DNA from: Anaerolineae bacterium
GTDB taxonomy: Bacteria; Chloroflexota; Anaerolineae; UBA4142; SHND01
Direction: 5' to 3'
Assembly (NCBI GenBank): GCA_021463195.1
Contig: JAJTXZ010000043.1
Coordinates: forward strand, 1-41,343
DNA length: 41,343 nucleotides
Shown here: in pieces, positions 29,032 to 38,281 of the stretch
How the letters are laid out: each line of letters begins with the position of its first letter
How positions within the stretch are numbered: position 1 is the first letter of the stretch
Made by a program: the position numbers and the translations under genes
The notes under the pieces: model-generated
Databases searched by the model: none
The model's input: the letters and a program-made list of their open reading frames with translations, nothing else
Told to the model about the DNA's origin: nothing

Positions 29032-30339
29032 TCAAATTGGAAGCAGCGTTGTTACGACCAAGATTGCGGTCAAGACAACCAATACAATCGTCAAGCCCCA
29101 GCCCATCAGATTGACAAACCACGAATTGACGTGCGGCCCCATCAGTCGTTTGTTGTTGGTGAGTTTGAGCATCAACGCCAAAAGCACGGGCAGCAAAATT
29201 CCATTCAGCAAATAGACGTACACAAAAATTTCAAATAGCGGCAGGCCCGGAATCAACGCCACGATTGCGCCCAAAACAATCAGCGCGGTATAGATGCCAT
29301 AGAAAACGCGCGCGTCCTGCCATTCTTGATTCACGCCGCGCTCCCAACCGAACGCTTCGCAAATCGCGTACGTGGTCGAAAGCGGCAAAATCGAAGCGGC
29401 GAGCAGCGAGGCGCCCAACAAGCCAATCGCGAACAGCGTTTCGGCGAGCGGGCCCGCGATTGGCGCCAACGCTTGCGCGGCTTGTTCCGCCGATTCGATT
29501 TGCGTAATGCCATTGACGTGCAGCGTCGCGCCCGTCGCCACGACCATAAAGTACGCAAAGATGCCGCTGAGCAGCACGCCCAAAACGGTTTCCCAAACCA
29601 CATAACTATACTCGGTCGGTTTTGTGCCTTTATCCAATGTCGTCGCCGATAACGTAAATTGCATGTACGGGCTGATGGTGGTGCCGATGACGGCAATGAC
29701 CAAAAGGATCGCTTCGCGCTCTAGCGGCATAGAGGGAATCACGGTGCCGCGTATCACCTCGCCCCAATCGGGTTTGACCACAAAGACCGAAATCACGTAC
29801 ACGCCAAACACGGCTGAAAGCGCCAGAAAAACTTTTTCGGCGATACGATAATTGCCGCGCGCGACGAGATACCATACCCCAACCGCCGCCAACGGCACGG
29901 TGAGATAACGCGAGACGCCAAATATTTCGCTCGCCGCCGCGATGCCGACAAATTCGCTAATCGTAACCGCGCCATTGGCGATAAATAAAGTCAGCATGGC
30001 GAACGCGGTGATACGCACGCCAAAGACTTCACGAATCAGGTCCGCCAAACCTTTGCCGGTCATGACGGTCAAGCGCGCCGCCATCTCTTGCGTAATGATG
30101 AGGCCAATAATGATCAGGACGAGCGTCCAAAGGAGTTGATAACCGTATTTGGCGCCGACGACTGAATAGGTGCCGATGCCGCCCGCGTCATCGCCCGCAA
30201 TCGCGGAAACGAAACCGGGGCCGAGGATGGCGAGAAATGCCAAGAGCGAGACGCGCGAAAATAGGCGACGCTTGCCATAGCTCGAACGGGCGGCGGCGCG
30301 GCGCGCGGCAAATTGTTTAAAGGGGTTCCGCAGCGGCAT
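29032..30339 (-). CDS. Nramp-related divalent-metal (possibly Mg2+) transporter
   Basis: 435 residues, about 11 membrane helices. TM1 reads LGPGFVSAIAGDDAGGIGTYS, where classical Nramp/MntH has the metal-binding DPGN; the TM6 region is GTTISPYMQFTLSATT instead of the MPHN-type motif with its methionine. Loss of the Asn/Met ligands matches what is known for Nramp-related Mg transporters, which bind a hydrated ion. Substrate is therefore open: Mg2+ is plausible given the neighbouring MgtE-like regulatory protein. It is transcribed after that gene with a 52-bp gap. The N-terminus is basic and cytoplasmic. Confidence 0.85.
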   Translation of the reverse strand: MPLRNPFKQFAARRAAARSSYGKRRLFSRVSLLAFLAILGPGFVSAIAGDDAGGIGTYSVVGAKYGYQLLWTLVLIIIGLIITQEMAARLTVMTGKGLADLIREVFGVRITAFAMLTLFIANGAVTISEFVGIAAASEIFGVSRYLTVPLAAVGVWYLVARGNYRIAEKVFLALSAVFGVYVISVFVVKPDWGEVIRGTVIPSMPLEREAILLVIAVIGTTISPYMQFTLSATTLDKGTKPTEYSYVVWETVLGVLLSGIFAYFMVVATGATLHVNGITQIESAEQAAQALAPIAGPLAETLFAIGLLGASLLAASILPLSTTYAICEAFGWERGVNQEWQDARVFYGIYTALIVLGAIVALIPGLPLFEIFVYVYLLNGILLPVLLALMLKLTNNKRLMGPHVNSWFVNLMGWGLTIVLVVLTAILVVTTLLPI

Positions 30340-30391
30340 ACAGGGGCGCGTGCCAAACCAAAATATTTTTTCGCGTTGCGCGCGCGCAACG

Positions 30392-31642
30392 CTATCGGAA
30401 TAGACGCGGGAGTCTCACTTTCCATTCTTGCGGTAAAATCATTTCCAAAGCATCGTCCGCCGTGACAATGCCTTGCAGTTGGTTGTCAGGATTGACGACC
30501 GGCACAGCTAGCAAATTGTATTTTGAAATTTCCGCCAAGACCTCATCGCGCGGCGTATTCAATTCCACATACACCGGCGCCTTGTGCATGATTTGTTCAA
30601 TCGGCGTCGCTGGTTGGGTCAGCACCATATCGCTCAACGAGCAAACGCCGAGCAATTTTTCATCGGTATCCAAGACATACACGTAATAGATGGTCTCGGC
30701 TTTGCGCGAATCGGGGTCGCGGCGCAGACGCTCCAGCGCGTCGCCGACGGTAATGCCCGGCGGCACGTACACGTAATTATTCGTCATCAAACCGCCCGCC
30801 GTATCCTCTTGATGCCCTAACAACTCTTGCACATCTTCGCGTTCTTCCTGTTCCATCAAATTCAAAACGGCTTGGCGTTTTTCCGGCGCCAACTCGTTCA
30901 ACAAATCGGCGGCTTCGTCCGGCTCCATTTCTTGGACAATGTCCGCCGCGCGTTCTTCGGGAAACGATTCCAACACTTCGGCTTGAAAATCGGTTTCCAA
31001 TTCCATTAACGTATCCGCGATTTTTTCATCGCCCAAATCGCGAATCAATTCGCCCGCCAAGCGCGGCCCCACATCTTCAAGAATTTCGGCAATGTCCGCC
31101 GGATGCAGCGCTTTGAAACTTTGACGCGGCGCATTCACGCGCACGCCCTTGTCGGGCAAAAACGAAAGGTCGGACCATGAAACCGCATTGTGGGGCAGCT
31201 GGCGGTGAAAGCGTTCCACCACGTATTCGATCCAATCTTCTATGCCGAGTCGCCGCAGCAAACCGCGCCCGCCAATGTCCACATTAATCAAACGATAATC
31301 GCTGCCGATGCGCCCGAGTTCCAAATCATTCACGCGCACCATGCGATGGTCTTCAATATCAATCACTTGACGGTCCAGCACATCGCGCGACAAGAAAATT
31401 TCGCCGCCCGCCGCGAGATACAGCTGCGGCTGCGTTTGCATTACAATCGTGCTGCCCGCCAAATCTTCAGTGCCGAGCCACGAAAGCAGTTTGGGCTGCT
31501 CCGCATTGCCGAGCGCGAGCGCGACGACGCGCGGATATTCCGATTTTTCATCGGACAAGATAAGCAAATCGGTCAAGCGTCCCAAGGTATTGCCGCGATG
31601 GTCGCGCACCGCGCGTCCAATCAGCTCTGAAATGTACGCCAT
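30392..31642 (-). CDS. PRC-barrel / MgtE N-domain / CBS-pair protein without a channel domain
   Basis: 416 residues. PRC-barrel-like segments at about 5-60 (ELIGRAVRDHRGNTLGRLTDLL) and 95-135 (MVRVNDLELGRIGSDYRLI), then an MgtE N-terminal superhelical domain (LHPADIAEILEDVGPRLAGELIRDL to DVQELLGHQEDTAGGLMT), then two CBS motifs (NYVYVPPGITVGDALERL; MHKAPVYVELNTPRDEVLAEI). The MgtE transmembrane part is absent. In MgtE this cytosolic module senses Mg2+ and gates the channel. Here it immediately precedes an Nramp-like permease, so it probably acts as a separate sensor subunit. ATG 31642 gives the natural PRC start; upstream codons to 31834 run into the osmC promoter. Confidence 0.87.
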   Translation of the reverse strand: MAYISELIGRAVRDHRGNTLGRLTDLLILSDEKSEYPRVVALALGNAEQPKLLSWLGTEDLAGSTIVMQTQPQLYLAAGGEIFLSRDVLDRQVIDIEDHRMVRVNDLELGRIGSDYRLINVDIGGRGLLRRLGIEDWIEYVVERFHRQLPHNAVSWSDLSFLPDKGVRVNAPRQSFKALHPADIAEILEDVGPRLAGELIRDLGDEKIADTLMELETDFQAEVLESFPEERAADIVQEMEPDEAADLLNELAPEKRQAVLNLMEQEEREDVQELLGHQEDTAGGLMTNNYVYVPPGITVGDALERLRRDPDSRKAETIYYVYVLDTDEKLLGVCSLSDMVLTQPATPIEQIMHKAPVYVELNTPRDEVLAEISKYNLLAVPVVNPDNQLQGIVTADDALEMILPQEWKVRLPRLFR

Positions 31643-31711
31643 AGATCGTCCCGACAACTGCCGTGCCATTTTACTCGGGCGCAAAGAAAAAGCAAGAGGC
31701 GCGCGTTCGCG

Positions 31712-31720
31712 TGATACAAT
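31712..31720 (+). promoter_or_regulatory. Extended -10 promoter of osmC
   Basis: TGaTACAAT, an extended -10. The leader is about 45 nt and carries AAGGAG before ATG 31774, so this gene uses a conventional ribosome-binding site. Confidence 0.5.
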
Positions 31721-31773
31721 AGATAGCGTTGTGAGGCGTCCTGACGCAAAAATTTCAAGGAGAGATAAAACGT

Positions 31774-32193
31774 ATGCCGATTCGTAATTCAACCGCCGTT
31801 TGGAACGGCAATCTCGTTCAAGGTCAAGGCACAATGACCGTCGGACAAAATTGGTTTACCGGACCGTTCACGCGCGCGTCGCGTTTTGAAAATGGTCCAG
31901 GCACAAATCCCGAAGAATTGTTGGGCGCGGCGCACGCGGGTTGTTATGCGATGTTTCTCGCCGCGATTCTGAGCAAGAGCGGTTTTACGCCGGATGAAAT
32001 TCGCGCGCGCGCCGAAGTGAGCATCGCCGATGGTCCGACGATTGATCGCATCACGCTGCATGTCGAAGCAAGCGTGCCAAATGTGGATGAGGCGACTTTT
32101 CAAGAACACGCGCAGCGCGCAAAGGCGGGCTGTCCTGTTTCCAAAGCGCTGGCGGCAGTGCCAGAAATCAATGTAATCGCAAAGTTGGCGTGA
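31774..32193 (+). CDS. osmC: OsmC/Ohr-family peroxidase
   Basis: 139 residues. Thiol peroxidase of organic hydroperoxides. Catalytic Cys57 is in AAHAGCYAMFLA and resolving Cys120 in RAKAGCPVSKAL; NPEELLGAAHA is the family signature. ATG 31774 follows AAGGAG. It diverges from the PRC/CBS gene and is followed at once by a terminator, so it is monocistronic. Confidence 0.93.
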   Translation: MPIRNSTAVWNGNLVQGQGTMTVGQNWFTGPFTRASRFENGPGTNPEELLGAAHAGCYAMFLAAILSKSGFTPDEIRARAEVSIADGPTIDRITLHVEASVPNVDEATFQEHAQRAKAGCPVSKALAAVPEINVIAKLA

Positions 32194-32200
32194 AAAAGAG

Positions 32201-32222
32201 AGGGCGGTTCATCAACCGCCCT
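32201..32222. terminator. Bidirectional terminator between osmC and the MEMO gene
   Basis: AGGGCGGTT (32201-32209), loop catc, AACCGCCCT (32214-32222): a perfect 9-bp stem. It is followed by tatatttta on the plus strand and ctctttttc on the minus strand. Confidence 0.85.
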
Positions 32223-33076
32223 TATATTTTATAAATGCCCGCCGCCATATAACCGACCGTGTATTGGCCCGGCGCGGGATTGCCCGTCACATCGCCGGAA
32301 TTGGTGCGATAAAAAACGCGCAGCGTGTTCGCGCCGCGCAGCTGCGCGGTCAACATGGTTGTCACAATCGCCATGTCGCCGCACGCGCGCGGTTCGCCTT
32401 CATTCACCAAATAATCCATCAGCGCGCCGATATCGTATTCGACCAAAATATTTTCCAGTCCCTGGTCAAAATACGTCACCGCGTCGTAACTATGCAGATG
32501 CGATAAATCGGAACTTGCCACCAGCAGCGTATCGCGCTGCGTCAACGGCGCGAGCGCGTGCGCCAGCGTCGCGCATTCATTTTGCGCGCGCAACCCGTAC
32601 AGGTAAAACGGGTGCGACATCATCACGGGCAGGATGGAAAAATTTTTCAGCTGTCGTTGGAGAAACGGCAGCTGCATTTCGAGGGAATGTTCGCGGTCTT
32701 GGTCAAGGCGCTGGATTGACGTTTGCGCGTCGAGCTCGCGCAATAATTTTGTGTCCACCGTCACCGCGCCCAGCGGCGTTTCAAAAGCGTCCACGCGATT
32801 CACCGCCGGCGCGCCAAAATTTTGAAAATGACTTGGGCCCAAAATAACGACGCGTTCGTATGTCGCGCTCGCGAGATGCTGATACGCGTACGCGGCGGTT
32901 TGGCCCGAAAATTGAAGCCCGGCGTGCGGCGCGATGAGCGCGACGAGCTCGCCTTGCGCGGCTAGAGTTGGAACGTTCTCGAAAAACGAATCCAGCAAAA
33001 AACGCAACTGCGCCGCGTCGCGGGGATACCAGCGATCATCAGCGCAGATGGGAGCGCGAATTGTACGCGCGAGCAT
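32222..33076 (-). CDS. MEMO1 / AmmeMemoRadiSam protein B family
   Basis: 284 residues. Family signatures: IAPHAGLQFSGQTAA, VILGPSHFQNFGA, REHSLEMQLPFLQ, LLVASSDLSHLHSY, with conserved His/Asp/Cys-position residues of the metal-binding dioxygenase-like fold and EPRACGDMAI. Bacterial members often cluster with AMMECR1 and a radical SAM protein; neither is adjacent here. Molecular function is unsettled. It probably follows infA in the same transcript, 74 bp downstream, with a repeat hairpin in between. Confidence 0.9.
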   Translation of the reverse strand: MLARTIRAPICADDRWYPRDAAQLRFLLDSFFENVPTLAAQGELVALIAPHAGLQFSGQTAAYAYQHLASATYERVVILGPSHFQNFGAPAVNRVDAFETPLGAVTVDTKLLRELDAQTSIQRLDQDREHSLEMQLPFLQRQLKNFSILPVMMSHPFYLYGLRAQNECATLAHALAPLTQRDTLLVASSDLSHLHSYDAVTYFDQGLENILVEYDIGALMDYLVNEGEPRACGDMAIVTTMLTAQLRGANTLRVFYRTNSGDVTGNPAPGQYTVGYMAAGIYKI

Positions 33077-33084
33077 AAAAGAAA

Positions 33085-33150
33085 AGAGACCAGAGCTTGG
33101 AGTCTAGCGACGCGCCATCCGTTGAGTCGCCAGACTCTAAACTCCAATCC
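33085..33150. repeat. Heptamer-type inverted repeat after infA
   Basis: Left AGAGCTT, GGAGTCT, AGCGAC is mirrored by right GTCGCC, AGACTCT, AAACTCC, AATCC. The right edge abuts the infA stop (33151-33153). It could fold as an imperfect attenuator between infA and the MEMO gene. Confidence 0.65.
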
Positions 33151-33408
33151 CTATGTGCGAAAGCGATACGTAATTCTGCCGCGCGTTAAATCGTAGGGTG
33201 AGAGTTCGACGCGCACGCGGTCGCCGAGCAGAATCCGAATGTAATACATGCGCATCTTGCCGGAAATATGCGCGAGGACTTCGTGTCCTGTATCGAGTTT
33301 TACGCGGAACATCGCGTTGGGCAGCGCTTCGGTAATGGTGCCTTCGACTTCGATGGTATCTTTTTGTTTCGCTTCTTTGGTCTTGACGGGTCTACGAGAT
33401 TTCGCCAT
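33151..33408 (-). CDS. infA: Translation initiation factor IF-1
   Basis: 85 residues, an OB-fold protein of the 30S initiation complex: [59 protein letters not shown], nearly a textbook IF-1. The N-terminal 12-residue basic extension ([13 protein letters not shown]) is somewhat longer than in E. coli. ATG 33408 has AAGGAA upstream. It stands alone instead of beside rpmJ and rpsM. Confidence 0.97.
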   Translation of the reverse strand: MAKSRRPVKTKEAKQKDTIEVEGTITEALPNAMFRVKLDTGHEVLAHISGKMRMYYIRILLGDRVRVELSPYDLTRGRITYRFRT

Positions 33409-33778
33409 AAAAATTCCTTGCTATCGGCAATATCTTGAAAAAAATCGGCGTGTTGCGCGCGTCAAGATATTGGACAAATGATTGAGACGGCAATAAAGGG
33501 CGTGACAGATAAAATTTTATCGCCCCATTATATCCAAGATCGAACGAGATGCCTAACGACTCGAGGCAAAAACAAGCGAGCGTACCGCTCTAACATTATG
33601 AAATCGCGGGGTTGCTGCGTAAAAAGACATTCTCTAACGCAGTCGTCCTAACGCTTAACTCGAACAAGTCGAAACCAAGAACCATTATCGGACGCGGATT
33701 CACGCAGATAAAAAATCCCATGTTCAAAATTCCTTGCTTTTTGCGCAGGGATTTCATTGCCAGGACACTAAAAGATGA
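33409..33778. other. Noncoding stretch upstream of infA
   Basis: 370 bp with no credible gene. It contains an inverted repeat CAATATCTTGA/TCAAGATATTG (about 33429-33473) directly upstream of infA and a short GACGCGGATTCACGCAGAT segment (about 33693-33711) similar to dispersed repeats. Nothing else is identified, although infA must be transcribed from somewhere in the right part. Confidence 0.5.
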
Positions 33779-34606
33779 TTACGATTTTTTGGCGGCGATG
33801 GCGTGAATCAAGTCGCCATAATTTTCCGTTTCGTTTGTAAACGCAAACGTGCCTTGCGCTTGCATTTCGCGTCCGGCGCGATACACCGCGCTTAACGCCG
33901 CCATGAACAGCGCGGGCCCCACGCTCACGCGCTTGACGCCGAGCTGCGCGTACTCTGCCAAACTGAACGGCATGCCTTTGCCCGCCAAAATATTCACGGG
34001 GCAATCCACCGCTCGCGTTACGGCGGCAATATCATCGCGATTTTTCATGCCGTGCGGGAAAACCACATCCGCCCCGACCTGACGAAACGCTTGGAGCCGG
34101 CGAATCGTATCGTCAAGCTCGGCGCGTCCGACAAAATAGTTTTCGGCGCGCGCGGTCAACGTAAAAGGAAAGGGCAAGGCGCGCGCGGCGGCGACGGCGG
34201 CGCGCACGCGTTCGACCGCCAAGTCGAAATCGTAAATCGGTTTGGTCGGCTGATTGGTCGCGTCTTCGACGGAACAGCCGACGATGCCTGTCTCTGCCGC
34301 AAGCCGAATGGTCTCGGCGACCAGTTCCGGTTCATCGCCAAAACAATTTCCAAGATCGGCGCTGATGGGGAGGCGCGTCGCTTCCGCCAGCGTTTTATGA
34401 TAGAGCATCGTCTCGGCGCGACTGATCGCATTATCGCGTTGTCCGAGCGAAAACGCGTATCCCGCGCTCGTCGTCGCCAACGCCTGAAATTCAAAATGTT
34501 CGAGCAAACGCGCGCTGGCAATATCCCACGGGTTGGGAATGATAAATGCGCCCGCTTGCGCGTGGAGGGCTTGGAATGTTTTCGCTTTTTCTAATTGAGT
34601 AGGCAT
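33779..34606 (-). CDS. Isocitrate lyase / PEP-mutase superfamily enzyme
   Basis: 275 residues. TIM-barrel of the PEP phosphonomutase/ICL group: PNPWDIASARLLE, ALATTSAGYAFSLGQRD, the metal-binding ISADLGNCFGD, GCSVEDATN and TARAENYFVGR. The KKCGH loop of true isocitrate and methylisocitrate lyases is absent, so it belongs to the broad 'phosphonomutase-like' group, whose members cleave C-C or P-C bonds of various oxaloacetate-like substrates. The substrate cannot be told from context: it lies alone between infA and ftsK. Confidence 0.85.
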   Translation of the reverse strand: MPTQLEKAKTFQALHAQAGAFIIPNPWDIASARLLEHFEFQALATTSAGYAFSLGQRDNAISRAETMLYHKTLAEATRLPISADLGNCFGDEPELVAETIRLAAETGIVGCSVEDATNQPTKPIYDFDLAVERVRAAVAAARALPFPFTLTARAENYFVGRAELDDTIRRLQAFRQVGADVVFPHGMKNRDDIAAVTRAVDCPVNILAGKGMPFSLAEYAQLGVKRVSVGPALFMAALSAVYRAGREMQAQGTFAFTNETENYGDLIHAIAAKKS

Positions 34607-34708
34607 TTGAAATTTTGGCGGTGGCGCCGCGAGGCGCGCCGCCTAAAAAAAACGCGTATCGCAATTCGTCATAGAGCGAATTCCTGATTCGTATGTGGAT
34701 ACGCGACC

Positions 34709-34756
34709 TTTCGGGATTTTGAAAATCCGAAAGATACCGTCAATCAAAGTGGAATC
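34709..34756. repeat. Imperfect REP palindrome and shared 15-mer
   Basis: CTTTCGGGATTTT/AAAATCCGAAAG (34709-34732) is an imperfect member of the AGACC-type palindromes. Next to it AATCAAAGTGGAATC (34742-34756) recurs as reverse complement at 41229-41243. Confidence 0.65.
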
Positions 34757-34793
34757 CGCGCTAGACGCTGTGCGATACGCGTTTCACGAAACA

Positions 34794-37190
34794 TTATTTT
34801 TTCTTTTTCGGTTTTTCTTCCAAATAAATCGCGCGCGGTTTGCCGTTGCCTTCATCGGGACCGACGATGCCCGCCTCTTCCAGTTGGTCCATCAAACGCG
34901 CGGCGCGCGGATAGCCGATGCCGAGCTTGCGCTGCAAGAGCGAAATAGACGCGGTATTGGTCGCGCGAATCACCTCGATGGCGTCTTCCGTCAACGCGTC
35001 GCCATGTTTTTCTGCCGTGTCAATTCCTTTATGCTTTGGATTGTCCCATGGCGCTTTGGGCGTGTATTCGAAATCCGCCTGCAAATTGCGCCAATAATTC
35101 ACCAAGCGCGCGAGCTCTTCGTCCGAAACAAAACAACCCTGCATCCGCTGCAATTTCGCGGAATCGGGCGCCATGTACAACATATCGCCGCGTCCCAACA
35201 ATTTTTCCGCGCCCGGCGAATCCAACACTACGCGCGAATCCACCGAGCTTGTCACCGCGAACGAAATGCGCGCGGGGAAATTCGCTTTGATAAGACCCGT
35301 TACCACATCCACCGATGGGCGCTGCGTGGCGAGAATAAGATGGATGCCCGTCGCGCGCGCGAGCTGCGCCAACCGCGTAATCAATTTTTCCGTCTCGTCC
35401 GGCGCGGCGAGCATCAGGTCCGCCAATTCGTCAATGATGATAATGACGTACGGCAGTTTCGCGCCGCCCTCTTTATCCATCTTGCTGTTGTACGCTTCGA
35501 GATTGCGCGTTTTAGCTTTGGAAAACGCTTCGAGCCGCAAATCCATCAGCTGTGTCGCCCAACGCAGCGCGGGCACCACTTGATTCACGTCCGTAATCAC
35601 TTCGCCGAGCAGATGCGGAATGCCATTATAGTTCACCAACTCGACGCGTTTTGGATCCACCATCACAAGTCGCAGCGAATCGGGCGAATGCGCGAACAAT
35701 AAACACGCGATGATGGCATTGATCGCGACCGATTTGCCGGAACCGGTCGCGCCCGCGATAAGCAGATGCGGCATCTTGCCCAAATCATCCGCTTTCGCGA
35801 CGCCCGACACATCGCGCCCCAACGCGAACGGCAGAACCGCCTTTTGCGTCACCTTTTTATATTCCGCCGATTCCAACACGCCGCGCAGACTCACCATCGC
35901 GATAGATTCATTCGGCACTTCGATGCCCACATAGCTGCGTCCCGGCACCGGCGCTTCAATTCGAATCGGCGACGCGGCGAGCGCGAGCGCCAAATCATTC
36001 GACAGCGCGAGTATGCGATTCACCGGCACCTTGCGGCGCTGCATTGAACCATCCAAACCCTTGCGCTCGATAAAACCCGGTTCGACCGCGAATTGCGTAA
36101 TCGTGGGCCCCGCGTTGGTTTCCACCACTTTGGCGGGGATGCCGAAATGCGAAAGCGTTTCTTCAATCGTGCGCGCTTTTTGTTCGGCGGTCGCTTGGGC
36201 GTACGCCGCTTCCGAAGAAATTTCCAAAAGTTCAAATGACGGATTATGTCCCAACCGTTCGACCGCTTTGACGTGCGGCACGGCGAGCAGCGGGTCCAAG
36301 GTCGGCGGCGACGACGACGCGGTTTTGGCTTGATTTGATTTGCGTCCCAATTTCAAAAACGACAAGCGCGATGCTTCGGGTTTCTTGTCAACGGGCGCGG
36401 CGCTTTCGTCCGCTTGGTCCGTCTCTGGTTCAATGATGGGATGACGCGGCAGCGGTAACTGCACGAGCGGCTGACCGGACGGAGGGGCTTGCGTGGGTAA
36501 AACTGACGTGGGCGCAAAGCGCGCCGATGTGGATGCTGCTGGCGCGGCGGCGGGCGTGGGGCGTAAATTTTCAAGCGCGCGCGTGACGAATGCGCCGAGC
36601 GCGTTCAAGTCGAACGCGAAACGCAGCATCGCCAGAATCGTCACGACCAAAAGCAGCGCCGCCAGCATCGCGGCGAGATTCGGACCCAAGACCATGCTGA
36701 ATGCGCGCGTCAAGAGCAGCGCCACCGCCAGCCCGAGATAACCGCCCGCTTGGCCGTTTTCGGCGAGGCGCACCGCTTCGCGGTCATCTGTCGCCAGCGC
36801 GAGCGAAAGCAAGCCGCAGCCCGCGAGAAAAATAATTTCAAAGGCGACGATGCGCCCCCAGGGCCAATCGAATTCGCCAAAAACATTTTCCTGCTGGCGC
36901 AGCAAACCGATGCCGGCGTAAATTACGAGCAGCGCCAGCGCGTACGCGCCATAACCGGCAAAGCGTGTCAACAGCGTTGCCCACGGCGTCGAAACGGAAC
37001 CGGCGACACCGAACAAACTTAGCAGCGTCAACGCGCCAACCGTAACGAGTAACAGCCCGCCGATTTCGCGTTTGCGATGCGCGCTCAGATTAAGGCGCAA
37101 GCGCGAGCCAGCGTCTTGAGGCGGTTCGGGCGAATTGCGGCGAGAATTGCGCGGTGATTCAGCAGGGGGGGGGGAGGAGCGGCGCGGCAT
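34794..37190 (-). CDS. ftsK: DNA translocase FtsK/SpoIIIE
   Basis: 798 residues, complete. Four to five N-terminal membrane helices (about 43-195) anchor it at the division site; a proline/Ala/Ser-rich linker (205-300) follows. The motor has Walker A GATGSGKS (about 479-486), Walker B IIIIDELADLM and RPSVDVVTGLIKANFPARISF. The C-terminal gamma winged helix (about 735-790; SISLLQRKLGIGYPRAARLMDQLE) reads polarity sequences on the chromosome. The N-terminal tail contains a run of ten C on the sense strand (37165-37174 on plus: ten G) at codons 6-9. The start overlaps the stop of the upstream S1 gene by 1 nt (TAATG). Confidence 0.95.
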   Translation of the reverse strand: MPRRSSPPPAESPRNSRRNSPEPPQDAGSRLRLNLSAHRKREIGGLLLVTVGALTLLSLFGVAGSVSTPWATLLTRFAGYGAYALALLVIYAGIGLLRQQENVFGEFDWPWGRIVAFEIIFLAGCGLLSLALATDDREAVRLAENGQAGGYLGLAVALLLTRAFSMVLGPNLAAMLAALLLVVTILAMLRFAFDLNALGAFVTRALENLRPTPAAAPAASTSARFAPTSVLPTQAPPSGQPLVQLPLPRHPIIEPETDQADESAAPVDKKPEASRLSFLKLGRKSNQAKTASSSPPTLDPLLAVPHVKAVERLGHNPSFELLEISSEAAYAQATAEQKARTIEETLSHFGIPAKVVETNAGPTITQFAVEPGFIERKGLDGSMQRRKVPVNRILALSNDLALALAASPIRIEAPVPGRSYVGIEVPNESIAMVSLRGVLESAEYKKVTQKAVLPFALGRDVSGVAKADDLGKMPHLLIAGATGSGKSVAINAIIACLLFAHSPDSLRLVMVDPKRVELVNYNGIPHLLGEVITDVNQVVPALRWATQLMDLRLEAFSKAKTRNLEAYNSKMDKEGGAKLPYVIIIIDELADLMLAAPDETEKLITRLAQLARATGIHLILATQRPSVDVVTGLIKANFPARISFAVTSSVDSRVVLDSPGAEKLLGRGDMLYMAPDSAKLQRMQGCFVSDEELARLVNYWRNLQADFEYTPKAPWDNPKHKGIDTAEKHGDALTEDAIEVIRATNTASISLLQRKLGIGYPRAARLMDQLEEAGIVGPDEGNGKPRAIYLEEKPKKKK

Positions 37191-38155
37191 TATTCGCGTA
37201 TGAGACTATTCCAATAACTATCATCCAATTCAATCGGGCCCGCCAAGGGCGTGGGTACGGCGTGGTTCAGCGGATTTTGGCGCAGCGTCAAGCCGATGCG
37301 CTGGCGCGTCGGGTCAATATTCATCACGCGCACGCACACCGTATCGCCTTCGCGCACCACATTATTGGGATGCAAAAAACTTCCTTCCGCCAGTTCGGAA
37401 GTATGAATCAAACCTTCGATGCCTTCGGGCAATCGCGCGAACGCGCCAAAGGAAACAATATTCGTAATCACCACATTCACCATATCGCCCGGCTTGTAAT
37501 GTTCGCCTGCCAGCGCCCATGGGTCGGGCATTAAACGTTTGAGCGACAGACCGACGCGGCGTTGTTCACGCCGCACGTCAATCACATACACGCGCACTTG
37601 CGCGCCCGCCGCGCACACATCGCGCGGATGTCCCACGCGCTGCCACGACATTTCCGAAACATGGATCAAACCTTCGACGCCGCCCAAATCCACAAACGCG
37701 CCAAAGTCGGTCACGTTCCGAATCGTGCCGCTTAATTCTTGGCCCGGCTGAATCGAATTGAGCAGCTGCTCGCTGCGCGAGACGACGGGTTTGGCGATGC
37801 GTTCGGAAAGAATCAAACGGTTTTGCGCGCGGTCCAATTCAATGACCTGCAGGCGCAATATTTTGCCCACATACTGCGCCATTTCTTGCAGGCGCTCTGG
37901 TTCGGTAGCGCGGCGCGCTAGATTGCTCAACTGCGACGATGGCACAAAGCCGCGCGCGTCGCCCAAATCAATCAACAATCCGCCGCGATTATAACCGACG
38001 ACGGGCAATTCCAAAATACAACCTTGCGCATAACTTGTGAGCGCCAAATCCCAACCCGACGCGGCGGGCGCGGCGGCGGCGGACAACAAAGCTTGCGCCA
38101 TCAAGGGTTGCCGCGCAGCGGATGGCGGCGTGGTCTGCAATGGTTCTTGATTCAT
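37190..38155 (-). CDS. S1-domain RNA-binding protein (ribosomal S1-like)
   Basis: 321 residues with three S1 OB-folds: about 48-118 (GGLLIDLGDARGFVPSSQL), 135-205 (TDFGAFVDLGGVEGLIHVSEMSW) and 220-290 (VSFGAFARLPEGIEGLIHTSEL). This resembles the short rpsA homologues of Gram-positives and Chloroflexota, which help mRNA docking. Many transcripts here seem leaderless, so its role could be broader. ATG 38155 has GAGG at 6-nt spacing; an in-frame TTG at 38173 is less likely. The -35/-10 promoter at 38220-38249 gives a leader of about 57 nt. Confidence 0.92.
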   Translation of the reverse strand: MNQEPLQTTPPSAARQPLMAQALLSAAAAPAASGWDLALTSYAQGCILELPVVGYNRGGLLIDLGDARGFVPSSQLSNLARRATEPERLQEMAQYVGKILRLQVIELDRAQNRLILSERIAKPVVSRSEQLLNSIQPGQELSGTIRNVTDFGAFVDLGGVEGLIHVSEMSWQRVGHPRDVCAAGAQVRVYVIDVRREQRRVGLSLKRLMPDPWALAGEHYKPGDMVNVVITNIVSFGAFARLPEGIEGLIHTSELAEGSFLHPNNVVREGDTVCVRVMNIDPTRQRIGLTLRQNPLNHAVPTPLAGPIELDDSYWNSLIRE

Positions 38156-38219
38156 AGCGTACCTCAAATCCAATCAAACGGAGACTTGACGACCGACACA
38201 TTTATAAAAATTTTACAAG

Positions 38220-38249
38220 ATTATAACCACACCCTTTTTTGTTTGTCAA
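38220..38249 (-). promoter_or_regulatory. Near-perfect sigma-A promoter of the S1-ftsK operon
   Basis: Minus strand: TTGACA (38249-38244), an 18-nt spacer, TATAAT (38225-38220). Both hexamers are fully consensus, the strongest promoter seen in the window. Confidence 0.85.
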
Positions 38250-38281
38250 GCGAAATTTTTTTGGCGATTACCCTGGTTTGC

